This document shows, in pieces, positions 46,161-57,074 of a stretch of DNA of 64,000 nucleotides. Source of the stretch: Coniferiporia sulphurascens (Eukaryota; Basidiomycota; Agaricomycetes; Hymenochaetales; Hymenochaetaceae); the NCBI GenBank assembly GCA_002794785.1, contig NBBA01000001.1, positions 4,526,001-4,590,000 on the forward strand, given 5' to 3'. Made by a program: the position numbers and the translations under genes. How positions within the stretch are numbered: position 1 is the first letter of the stretch; each line of letters begins with the position of its first letter. A model generated the notes under the pieces. It was not told the DNA's origin. It ran no database searches and saw only the letters and a list, made by a program, of their open reading frames with translations.

Positions 46161-48561
46161 TTACTGTGGTGTGATTTCTGCGATGCTCTTCCAGAAATCA
46201 CATCGCTCTAATAATCCTTTGTTTGTAGCGAACGCCACAACTTGGGCCTCTCCAGATTCCGTAACATTGAACAACATCTCTGTGTCGTCATCAGAGTACG
46301 TCGTCCAACTCGGCGTCACACTTTCTGGCAGAGGGTTGAAGTTAGGATTGAGTGACTTTACGACGCCGAGGAAAGACCCCGCAAAGGAGGCTGCTAGCTG
46401 CGCGTTTGGAACAGTCTGTGTACTAGGCCTTCAAGATGAGTATACATGTATGAAGGAGGATGATGCGATTCATCGTGGAGCTACACTCACGCGCCGGTCG
46501 GGAAGTAATACGCCAAATCGTCTCCATGGTTTCCAGGCAGCACAGCGAATTCTCCCTGGACGAAGGCATGAGCCACAACTATGTATTGGTGCTACGAACA
46601 GAAGTAACAAGCCTTGAAAGATCGCCCCTTGAACGCATTGAGCAGGGCATAAGTCGGGCAAATGAAAGTGGCTTTTTTATATCGTACGAGATCCAAAAGC
46701 AATTAGCCACTCGATATAAACAAACGGGCGAACGAGGAGGAAACATACATTCGCCCATAATCGCAACCGCCTGGTCAAAGACGGTATCGAGACCGATGTC
46801 AGTATATTGACGGACGGTGGCATCCACTTGTGGTTTTTTGAAGGTGGGAAAAAGTCGGTTGGTGTAGTTTGAGAGCGAGGTAATGTTGCTGGGCACGAAT
46901 ACGCGGCCCTCGAAAGTATTGGTTACCGAGGAAAGTATGTCCTTCATTTAAGCAACACCCGAATGAACAAGCATTTGATACTCGGCTTCTTGATTGTAGC
47001 TTACACCATTGAGTTTTCCTCGTAGGATGGTCTGCATAGGGCGCTCCACAATGAACGATCCGTCGACGACGGGAGAGAAGGCAAACGTGCCATAGAAACT
47101 GTTTAAACAGATGGCATAGTTTGCGTTTTCTAGTACGCCCGCGTCCGCGTTGACCAAACACGTGAAAGTATCATCCGCGTCCGAACATCTAATAGCGTGA
47201 CAGTCAAGTTCAGCAATTGAGAAATGCGAAAGCGGATTGTGAACGTACCCGACTTGCTCAACGACTTCGGAGTATACTTGCTAAATGAACAGTTGTGAGT
47301 GCTTTGGTTTAAGAAGCAGCTTTCGGAAATGGCCACCTCTGGGATTGTGTCGCTATAATTGTACTGCGAAGGAAGGGCTGTCGAGCTGGTCATTCCCGCG
47401 CGGAAAAGCGGAGGCTGCGTATTTCCACCATGAGCGACAATGTGCTACAAGACGGAGCCAGCCCCTTCGTTTTCTCCGTCAGACAAACCCGAACAGATAT
47501 CAAAACGGTCAACTGGATGATCTCGAACCTGCTGATTCACCCCAAATAGTCACATTATCCGGATCGCCTCCGAATTTGGAAATCTGTGCATGCCGATAAA
47601 ACGTCAGTAAAAAATGTCATATAATGGCCAAGGAAGACGACCAACATGCTCTTGTACCCATTCCAGCGCAAATTCCTGGTCCACTAATAAAAGTACTAGC
47701 AAACTCGGTCAAGTCAAACCTGAAGACGCAAAATACGGAGCACTTGTGCTTACGCAGTCCGGCGTTCAGAGCACCATGCTCCTTCGTTTCATTCCCTGGA
47801 AGAAAACCTTCCAACGCGGATATCCGTTAGAATGATGCAGAACCCTTTCGAGTGCATAACATCACTCACCGAAAAGGCCAAGACGATACTGAATTTCTAC
47901 GGCAACGACTCCGCCACTAGCATCCTGTATAAGATCGCCACCATCGAATGTATTTATGCTCCCGAGAACATATCTTAATACAACACGTGTTCAACAGTTG
48001 CATGGAGCGACATAACTGTATGGGTGGTAGGATGTGTACTTACCCGCCTCCATGAATCCACACGAGCACCGGCATCTTGAGATCAGGATCGACTTCTCCC
48101 TGCACGTATACGCTTCATATAGAGGAAGATAAGTTGCTAATTCGTGAGCTGACAATTTGCACTCACTTAAGAAATAAACAATCCTCAATGTCTGCCGCTC
48201 GCTCGACGAGTCGGGGAGGACTTGTGGGCGCGGTACCAGTGGCACCTTGCGGACATTTTGGTGGTTGTGTATTCGCGAGTTGAATGTCCTCGACGGTTGT
48301 CGGAGGGATGGGCGCCTGGAACCTCAGCTGTCCTAGGATGATGTCGAGAAGTCATAAACGACCTGGTTTGTATCTCGAGATGAGCATACCTGTCGGAGGA
48401 CTCGCATAACGTATCCCGAGAAACGAGGTGACATTAGACGTCGTATTAAGTGTAGCTTGGCATGTTGCATAGCCTAGATCAATGATCTGAGGGCTTGAGA
48501 TAGTATAACCCAACACATTTGCGAAAGTGAGAGCACTACTTGCGAGATCAAGTATCTTCAT
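46161..48561 (-). pseudogene. secreted type B carboxylesterase, copy E3, with a nonsense codon
   Basis: Paralogue of E1/E2. It starts MKILDLASSALTFANVLGY (signal peptide) and ends FWKSIAEITPQ. It retains TSFLGIRYASPP, PVLVWIHGGG, EIQYRLGLFG, DQEFALEWVQEHV, DNVTIWGESAG and TNTFEGRVF. Right after the nucleophile elbow, where E1 reads GSVLQHIVAHGG, E3 reads GSVL-stop-HIVAHGG: a TAG (plus-strand CTA at 47445-47447) in place of CAG. Everything downstream stays in frame, so the lesion looks recent. The stop removes about half the protein, including the acid and His of the triad. E3 keeps a GT donor where E1 and E2 have GC. Readthrough or a sequencing error is possible but less likely. Confidence 0.75.
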
Positions 48562-50993
48562 CTACGTCGCTGAGAGAGAAGCACAAGAGCACGGGAGGGA
48601 ATACCATGTGGTTTTTATGCGCCCGAAGGATATTCTGTTTGCTCGACGTGCCATGTCGCGATTCATCTTCGTTGACTCGTAACAGATGGGGTGGAGCAGT
48701 ATTGAATAGTGCCTCCTACAAAGCTGTGAGACTTGCACGCACAAATAAGTAGAGGTGCCGCTGACAAATTACATGCGAAAGAAACGGAGTCTTGCGCAGT
48801 CTTCGGCTGAAGTCCATCATATAAGACTAACTTGACGAAGAATGGAAGTGCAGTGCAGTGTTTTAATCAAACGCATCCGATCTTGGTTATACTTCGAGCC
48901 TAGATGTCTCTCGGTGGAACATACGAGGAGCTAGAAGAGAAGCCGCTGCAACCCGATTGTTGTAGAGAATAGCGAGCCCCACAGCAAGAAAGCCCTTCTT
49001 TTTCGGAGCACAATGGCTCATTTTAATAGTAAAACGGCGTTGACAATGTTATGCGACAACTTGAACTTTGAGGGCGGGTCGCAAGGAAACGTGAGCGGCG
49101 CTGCCGCCGGCGTAGGGCAATGTGCAATGTTCGCGGAGGTACAGCCAGTAACGTGAAACTCGCCGCAAACCATATCCACCGTCCTCACGCTGTGTTTCGT
49201 AAAACAGGAGCCAATACTTGTAGGGGATTGAGCAACTGGTCTTCCGAGGGTTTGAATGGCGTGACAAACGCGAACGGTCACGCAAAGAGCTGTGAGTCTG
49301 TGACGCGAGGCTTTCGAAGGTTATTCGCCGGAGGCTTTTTTTTTTTAAAAAAATCTAATATTTATATACCGCTATATCCGTACGCCCTACACCGCTATAT
49401 AGACTAGCTACATTAATAAGCAAATGCAAAACTAGGAAAGGCGCGGTGCCAGGATTAGTGAGGTTGACCACAATTCTCCTATAGCTAAATAAAGGGAACA
49501 CAGTTCAGAGGTTAAAGGTAAAGGAGCAACTGCAATTTACGAAGTGCCTGGTTTTTAATCATTTTTAGGGGTGAAGGGAAGAGTAACTTAATCAGCTAGG
49601 AAGTGGGGAAGGAAGAGGAAAAAGAAGTCAAGATTAGCAACCGCCTATAAAACCGTCCCCCCAAGTTTACACAAGGTTCCCAACAAGGCTCTCGAAAGTT
49701 CCCACTACCCCCATAGAGGGCATGTTGGCGATAATAACTTGTCGACCCAGTGTAATGACTATAGGCCTACATCGAGGTTCCAACCGATTCCTAATGCTTG
49801 ATGGATGGCAAGGGTGTCTACCCCTCCTTGGCATTTATACTCCATGTGAGATATACATTCAGCTTCATTGGAAGCTATGTCACGTCGTCCAATGGGTTGC
49901 TGTGACATCAATGTTCTGGAATTGCGCTGATCCGGTCCGTCCTCCCTTGTTTATGTGTGTTTTCCGAGGTTGTGATGTGTGAAGTGTGAAATGTGTGAAG
50001 GTGCCACAGGATCTGGCATGCATCAGGTTTACACTAAGGCATCACCGTTGCTGCCCATGCCCCCACTAAGCCAACCCTTGGACCAAATTTGCTTTGCATA
50101 AGGACGCTGATTTTGAAGGACGATCCCAATGATAAATGGGTAATGAGTGTGGAAAGCTATCTCTGAGAAGAGGAGGACAAGTTGGCAGAAGTAGAGTGAA
50201 GTATGAGTTTTTGTGTCTGAAGCTCTAGTCCAAAAAGCCCTTCCAATATCTGGAATGGTCCAAGTCACCCTGTGGCCACTTTGCACGATGAAGAGAAGGC
50301 ATAGCTCCTCTGTATGTGGTGCAGAGAGGGAGTACCAGAGGCATCCCTCTGTGTGTAGTGAGCCGACTGAGCAAGCAAACTGTGGGAAAAATCCTTAGAA
50401 CATGGTGGTTCAAGGAAGAGAGAGGGGGTGTATTCGCCGGAGGCATTACTGGTGCTTGAGTGGCTCTTCTCGTTTTTTTAAAGGAACTTGAATCGATCTG
50501 CTACTGTTCCCAATATAAGATAAGCCCTTTCGCATCTCCTTATTCCGAGATACCCAAAAGTCGGCGACATCAAGAGATTCATAGCGTCTAGTAATAGAAC
50601 TTGGCCTGAGGCTGCCACCCCAGAAGTTGCCCTAGAAAGTCAACATCATGATGAGCTTCATCATCACTGCCTTCAAAAATTCTCCCACAGGCAGTTGCTC
50701 CCAAGATTCCCGGCTTGAATATAGATACCCAGAGTTTTGTAGCTCAAGCGCTGCATCTTCGTTGTTCCTTTTGCACTTACTTCCGGTCATGGCGTCTCCG
50801 AGTCGGGTTTTACCCGGATCTTTCCTGGTTCCGTAAAGGTGACGGCGCTGAAAGAGGCTGCATCTACACAAATAAGGTACATCTGTTACATGAAGACTTC
50901 CATCAGAAGTTGTTCTTGACTTGGAGCCACTGGGCTGTTATACATGGGTGCAGGCACAGCACTGCCACCAGCATGCGGCATGAACTGAACAGT
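48562..50993. other. long intergenic region left of the copia element
   Basis: About 2.4 kb. Open frames on either strand (for example 49018-49281) have no domain or splice support. It ends at the target site of the retrotransposon, so its right end was once joined to the DNA at 57014. Confidence 0.4.
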
Positions 50994-50998
50994 ATAAG

Positions 50999-51256
50999 TC
51001 TTAAAATCTATGCACGTTGTGGTAGACGATGAGGTGCAGTGGTGAAGTTGAGGCAAAGGTGGGTTATCAGCGTAAACCAATGTATTTCATGGTAGAGACC
51101 AGCTCTCCTTATATACATCTACCGTGAGCTACATATACTATAACTATCATAGCTCTTATCATATGGCATTATTGTTGCATTATTGTTTACTTAGTAAGAT
51201 GGTTGTTCATATGACCACTTCTATATTTTTAGTACGTTCGTTATATTTATTTAATA
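50999..51256 (-). repeat. 3' LTR of the copia element
   Basis: 258 bp. It matches the right-hand LTR at 248 positions; all 10 differences are transitions at TG/CG/CA sites. Confidence 0.95.
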
Positions 51257-51268
51257 CTCCCCTTCAGA
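51257..51268 (-). promoter_or_regulatory. polypurine tract
   Basis: The minus strand reads TGAAGGGGAG directly before the 3' LTR, the expected place for the plus-strand primer. The terminal stop codon of the polyprotein (51266-51268) overlaps its start. Confidence 0.75.
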
Positions 51269-54200
51269 CTTTTACCAGGCAGAGTAGACTTGTAAAACGT
51301 TTGATTAATTCTACTGTTAGCGCTTTCGTCATAATATCAGCCTTTTGCTGTCCAGTTGGAATATATGAAACTGATATAGTTTCATTTTCAATATAATCTC
51401 ATAAAAAGTCTTTTCGTATGTCAATATGTTTCATTTGTTGTGTATATTTTTGTTCTGTTGAATTTACTATAGTTATGGCTGCTTGATTATCGCATAATAT
51501 TTTCATAGGTGTATCCAAGGTCTGCAGTACCTCTTCAACCAGTCTTCTTAGCCATATTGCTTCTTTTACTCCATGAGTTAAAGCTTGTAATTCAGCTTTG
51601 CATACTGATAGTGACACTAATTCTTGTTTTTTACTTGACCATGATGTTGTTGCATTTCCTATTTGGAATATATATCCTGATATTGCTTTATGGCCTTCTT
51701 GTGTCATTCCGTCAGCATTGGTATACCCGATTAACTCAATTGGTTCTTTTCCTCCAAGTATTAACCAATAATTGTTCGTTCCTTTTAAATATTTAAAACA
51801 GTGTTTCACTGCATTGTAATGTTCAATACTAGGTTTGTTTAAATGCCTAGCAAATTGACCTGTTGCGAATGATATATCAGGTCTCGTGCAATCTGCTGTG
51901 TATCGTAATGCTCCAACCATATTCATATAAGGTATTTGATTCATGAAGTTTAATTCTTCATTGGTTGGATTTTCAAGCGACTTTAACACTTGTCCAGGTG
52001 TCATTGGTGTTCGTACTGTTGCAGCATCTTTTAGTTTATATTTTTCAATTATATTATCAATATAATTCTTTTGTCTTAGTTTTATAATTCTTTCTTCTTG
52101 GTTTCTTTCAATTTCAATACCGAGTAACCAATGTATATCATTTCCGTCAGTGAATTTTACATGTTTTCCAATTTCATCTTTAAAGGCTTTTATTATTAAT
52201 AAATTTAAGCCACATATTGTTATGTCGTCAACATGTATGAAAAGTATTAGAATTGTTTTTCCTTTTACTTTTCTTAGGAATACTGCATTATCTTGGACTG
52301 CTCGTGTTAGTCCTATTCCTATTAATATTTCTGATAATTTTTTATACCATCGTCTGCCTGCTTGTTTTAATCTGTATAAGGCTTTATTTAATTTTAAAAC
52401 TTGCCCAGGTTTAGTTTCGATTAAATTTCCTGGTGGTGGTTTTATGTATATATTTTCATCTTTTTCTAATTCACCATATAAGTAAGCTGATTTTATATCA
52501 ATTTGGTGAATTTTGTAATCGTTTGTTGCGCTCCAACTTAATATAGTTCTTACTGTGGCTAATCGTGCCACTGGAGCGAATGTATTGTTTGAGTAGTAGT
52601 CTATACCCTCTTTTTGGGCAAATCCTTGAACTACTAATCTTGCTTTGTAGCGTTCAATTTCTCCGTTTGCTAATCTTTTTGTTTTATAAACAAATCTTGT
52701 TCCAATTATATTTGCTTCTTTTGGTGGATCAATGATTTTCCATGTAGATCTTTTGATTAACGTTTTTATTTCTTCTTTCATTGCTGTGATCCACTGATTT
52801 GTGTCAATTCTATTGATCGCTTGTTGATATGAATTCGGATTGCCTATTAATTCCGAATTGAATTGATTAAATTCTGTAAGATAGGCTACTGTATTTTGTT
52901 CGTCAAAGTTAAGACCTAATGATCGTTTTGTTGGTTTTGTTGATCTTATTAGTCTTTCGTTTGTTAATTCTTTTATTTGTTCGTTTTGTTTTTCTGTTAT
53001 ATTCTCCCCTTCAATTTTAGATGGTGGAGAATCTAAAAATTGTAGATTTTGTTCGATTGAGATTTTTCTATTATGATATGTTCTATGACCTTTACTTTCT
53101 TCATCAAATCCTAGCCATTGTGCATATATTCCTTTTGGTTGTAATTTATTAATGTCTTCTTGTTGTACTATGCAATATTGGCCAAATTCTTTTAAATCGT
53201 CAATATTATAATTTTCGTTGTATCATTTAAAATATGGTGTTTTAAAATCAATAGCACTTTTTGGTGTTCTATTGTAAATGTAAGTACTGTACTTTACAGC
53301 TTCTCCCCATAGACTGGGTGGTAATTTTGCTTGTAGCAGATTGACTCATGTATTATTTAAAATCGTTTGATGTGATCATTCTGCTACTCCGTTTTGTTGT
53401 GGCGTATTGTGAACAGTCAGCTTTTGTATTGTTCCATGTTTTTCTAAATATTCAGTGAATTGTTTACTTAAAAACACTGTATCGTTATCGCTTTGTAATA
53501 TTTTTATTTTTATATTATGCTGTGTATTGAGCATTGTAGCCCATGTTGTATAAGCATTTAAACCCTCGTCTTTTGTTTTTAATAAAATCATTTTTATCCA
53601 TCTTGTAGCATCATCTACAAGTGTTAGAAGATATTTATATCCTCCAATAGCATGTGTGGATGCTGGACCCCATATGTCCATATGTATATGATCGCCAAAT
53701 TTTTCGGCTAATTTTGAAATACATAATTTTGGAATTTGCATTCTTTTTATATTTGCTTCAATGCAAATTGTGCATTGAGTTTCATCGTAATTTGAAATTT
53801 TATTATTCATAATTTGATCTTCTTTTAGTAATCGCTTTATGTAAGCGTAACTTATATGTCCGAGTTTTTTATGAAGTTCAAATAATGTTACATTTTTTGT
53901 AGCCACTTGTACATCTTTGTTAAACATACTATACAATCCATTTGTGTTTTTAATTTTTCCGCATAAAGATCCATTAGGATACTTTATTGTACATTCATTT
54001 TCTTTATAAATAAATTCATAGCCGTCTTGACATAGAAGTCCTTGAGAGACTAATGTCATATTCATTTTAGGATTGTAATATACGTTCGATAATATAATGA
54101 CACTTACTGAGTGTCCGTTGGGAATGTAAAGCTTAAGATCCCCTACTATATTTGCCATGAATGTTGTTTTGTTGGCAGCCGTTATTGTAATTGTGTCAGT

Positions 54201-56014
54201 TTTGTAAGTATTTCATAATCGATTTATATAAGGTGTTAAATGTATCGTTGCACCAGTATCAATTATATCCATTGAAGAATAAACATTGTTAGCAAATTTT
54301 TCTGTTGTTATAGCATTAATGCTTACATCTAGATTGTTATTATCCATGTCTTCCATGGCACTATCATAGTTTCCTATTTTGTCAAGGAAGTCATTATATG
54401 AATATATTGGGAATTCTCCCATGTCGAAGTCATTGTCGTCGATTTCGGTTATAAAGGCAGTTTCGCCTTGGCCTATTACGGCACTTAACTCGATTTGAGA
54501 GCTTGATGCGACATTTGTTGCTGCTGCTGCTGTGGTATGTTTAGCCTGGGCCGCACTTGCCCCAGTCATTGTCGGTGCTGCTGATGCACCCGCTTCCTTC
54601 CCTTTTCCTTTGTCATTCGCGTCCTCTTTCTTCTTCTGAGCTGCCTTCGTCCATTCCGTTTTTGGTGCCCAGCAGTCTCGACTAAAGTGTCCTAACTTGT
54701 TACAGTTATAGCACTTGATTACTTGTGATTGTTGGTTAGGGGAATATCCCCCTCATCCTCGTCCTCGCATATATCCGCCACGGCCCCTGTAGCCGTGACC
54801 TCGGGCTGTACACCGCGGCTAGTACCACGTCCGCAGCCCCTAAAATAAGGGTGAGTCTGCTTGTCCTTGGGCAGGTGATTAGCTGCCGCTCCTGTCCTCT
54901 GATGGTTCTTACGCCACCCCTCGAAGGCGTTTCTCAATGCTGTTAGTAGGAATTGAGGGGTTAGTTCAATTTCATCTTTGTCTGGATTCGTTTCGTTAAT
55001 CGTTTTGATATATAACTCACTCTGCGTGAGTACGTATTGATATTGTTCGGGCGTTGCCCGTGTAATAGCCGATATGTATGTCAACTCTGAAACTTTTACC
55101 CCTTGGGCTATTAGTTCCTCATATTTATTGCTGAGGATATCGAGCATTCCATCGAAATGGCTGACATGACCTCTGATATCAAAAAGGGCAGCCTCGTTAA
55201 AGCCCTTTGTAATTGTTGTCTGGACATTATATTGTCTGTCAAGCGCTTTGAGTAGCGCTGGAATATCTTTAGAGAAATTAAGATAATAAGCCAATATTTT
55301 GTTGGGCATAGTGTGCATAATGCCATTATATAAAGCACTTGATATACCAGCCTCTCCAGTTCCTGGGGAGTTAATGAGCAAGTTACCGTAACCTGCACTC
55401 TCAATTGCACTTCAGACTCTGTAGTTCCAGAGTTTGTAGTTTCTATGCCCGTCGAGTTTCTCAATTCCGTCAAAGAATTTCTGGAGTTCCACGAGTTTAG
55501 TTGCCATACTCGGTTCGTCTTCCTCAGTATCGTTAGCGTCTGAATCGTCAGGGTCAGATGGTTCTGATGGCTCATGCGATGGGTTATTTTTGGATTCTTC
55601 AGTATTTTCTTCTTTGTCTTCTTTTTTATTGTCGTCTTCTTTTTTATTGTCGTCTTCTTTTTTATCGCTTTCTTCTTCTTCTGGCTTAATATAAGGATTA
55701 TTAATTTTAAATTGTTCTTTTTCAGTTGGGTCTGATATGCCCAAATACGTACTTATTCGATATCAGATTTCAGATGATTTTCCTTTATCTGATATTCCTA
55801 AATCTTTAGCATGGTTTGTTAATTCCATTTTATAGTCAGCTTTTATTTTTAATTTTTCATCTCAAGTAGAATTGTCATACCTGTTTATTCAATCTTGTAT
55901 CTGTTGTTCCGTTCCGTTAATAGGTATTTGTCTAAGGTTACATTGTATTATTAGGTCGACTAACCTTTTGCTATCTTTAGCTTTTTGAATTTTATCTTTG
56001 AGTTCTTCGATCAT
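51266..56014 (-). pseudogene. copia Gag-Pol polyprotein with ten internal TGA codons
   Basis: One long frame from the ATG at 56014 to a terminal TGA at 51266-51268. Gag contains a charged Lys/Glu/Asp repeat and a UBN2-like core (KALDRQYNVQTT). An RGG-rich patch and zinc knuckle CYNCNKLGHFSRDC follow. Integrase has its HHCC zinc finger (HKKLGH...CTIC) and DIWGP...DNDT...NGVAE. Reverse transcriptase has FIHVDDI (HVDD for the usual YVDD) and RNase H has CDNQAAI and HIDIR. Internal stops lie at 51399, 53223, 53346, 53376, 54213, 54753, 55412, 55763, 55862 and 55889; every one is TGA, with no TAA or TAG. There is one frameshift within 54795-54830. It is not functional as it stands. Confidence 0.85.
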
Positions 56015-56397
56015 TGATGACTGTGTATATGTTATTTTTAGTTTGTTAGCAATTATTCATAATCCAGATAATTTTTGTAAACATGTTTGCTCACAAGTAT
56101 TGTTACAATTTTCCCCTTACTTTCCCTTACTGCGCTGACTAACTTCCTCTTCATCATCATCAGTCAGCGCAACTCCCCCATCTCTCTGCATTACTCATCA
56201 TTATTCATCTTACACCATACGACACCATGATGACGCCTTATCGCATCACCATGACGTGCTTTGCTTACTGATCACCGTACTTGTATTACCAAGGCATTCC
56301 TGGAGTTTCCATGACCTTCCATAGTCTGGTAAACACACCTAACCAAGTCGCTACAGTAGCAAACACATAGAGTAGCATATAAGCATGTAACTTCAGT

Positions 56398-56420
56398 AGC
56401 ACAAGCCCTAAGCTTGTGCT
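56398..56420. repeat. hairpin in the copia leader
   Basis: AGCACAAGC (56398-56406) and GCTTGTGCT (56412-56420) pair perfectly around a 5-nt loop in the untranslated leader between the 5' LTR and gag. It could serve in RNA dimerisation or packaging. Confidence 0.5.
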
Positions 56421-56534
56421 CTTTGTTCATACAAGCCCATTATCTGCTACCACCAGTCTACTGGGTGTCACTTGGCTATTAGTCACTTCATCGTAACCCA
56501 ATACCGCTAAGAAGCATCTTGTGTCCACATCGTC

Positions 56535-56625
56535 GATCAGGAAGCCCTGCCGACAATCATCTTCGACTTACAACATCTAGGAAGCCCCGTTGCCGTACCA
56601 TCAGTTCTGACGATCAGGAAGCCCC
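56535..56625. repeat. three copies of a GGAAGCCC motif in the copia leader
   Basis: AGGAAGCCC recurs three times at about 40-bp spacing (near 56538, 56579 and 56616), twice preceded by GATC. This lies in the leader and its function is unknown. Confidence 0.4.
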
Positions 56626-56740
56626 GACGTCGATCACCACGTAACCATTGAGCTTAACAAGTATTGGGTTTCTGTCCATCAGACATGATTTCGTTATTCA
56701 AGGATTTATGGATTCGTTAATCGTTTCGTTAGTTATAGAG

Positions 56741-56755
56741 TCAAGGCTCATAACC
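56741..56755 (-). promoter_or_regulatory. primer-binding site matching the initiator tRNA-Met anticodon arm
   Basis: Directly after the 5' LTR the minus strand reads GGTTATGAGCCTTGA. Its complement contains GGCTCATAACC, the anticodon stem-loop of initiator tRNA-Met. Drosophila copia and yeast Ty5 prime from this internal site with a half-tRNA. Confidence 0.7.
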
Positions 56756-57013
56756 TCTTAAAATCTACACATGTTGTGGTAGACGATGAGGTGCAGTGGT
56801 GAAGTTGAGGCAAAGGTGGGTTATCAGCGTAAACCAATGTATTTCATGGTAGAGACCAGCTCTCCTTATATACATCTACCATGAGCTACATATACTATAA
56901 CTATCATAGCTCTTATTGTATGGCGTTATTGTTGCATTATCATTTACTTAGTAAGATGGTTGTTCATATGACCACTTCTATATTTTTAGTACATTCGTTA
57001 TATTTATTTAATA
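56756..57013 (-). repeat. 5' LTR of the copia element
   Basis: 258 bp, next to the primer-binding site on its left. Its right end is 61 bp from the start codon of the next gene. Confidence 0.95.
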
Positions 57014-57074
57014 ATAAGATATAATCACCCGCTGTGATGAAGAAGCGCATGCGACTAAAGCCCGCAAACCCGAC

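Larger units (their letters stand above)
50999..57013 (-). mobile_element. Ty1/copia LTR retrotransposon, 6.0 kb
   Basis: LTRs at 50999-51256 and 56756-57013 (258 bp each, 10 differences) are flanked by the perfect 5-bp duplication ATAAG (50994-50998 and 57014-57018). It is read on the minus strand: 5' LTR on the right, primer-binding site, leader, gag with a zinc knuckle, integrase, reverse transcriptase and RNase H, purine tract, 3' LTR on the left. The integrase-before-RT order defines the copia superfamily. Coding DNA is much more AT-rich than the host genes. LTR termini are T...A rather than the usual TG...CA. Two solo LTRs of the family lie at 22020-22275 and 43108-43363. Confidence 0.95.

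Noticed and set aside
49018..49281. Minus-strand ORF in the gap left of the copia element
   Set aside because: Short, with no homology or context support. It lies between a pseudogene and a retrotransposon.
51399..55891. TGA read as tryptophan (mitochondrial-type code) in the copia polyprotein
   Set aside because: All stops are TGA, which first suggested recoding. But TGG is used freely for Trp in the same frame, several stop positions are normally Arg in copia proteins, and the LTR differences independently show CpG decay. CGA to TGA is the simpler explanation.
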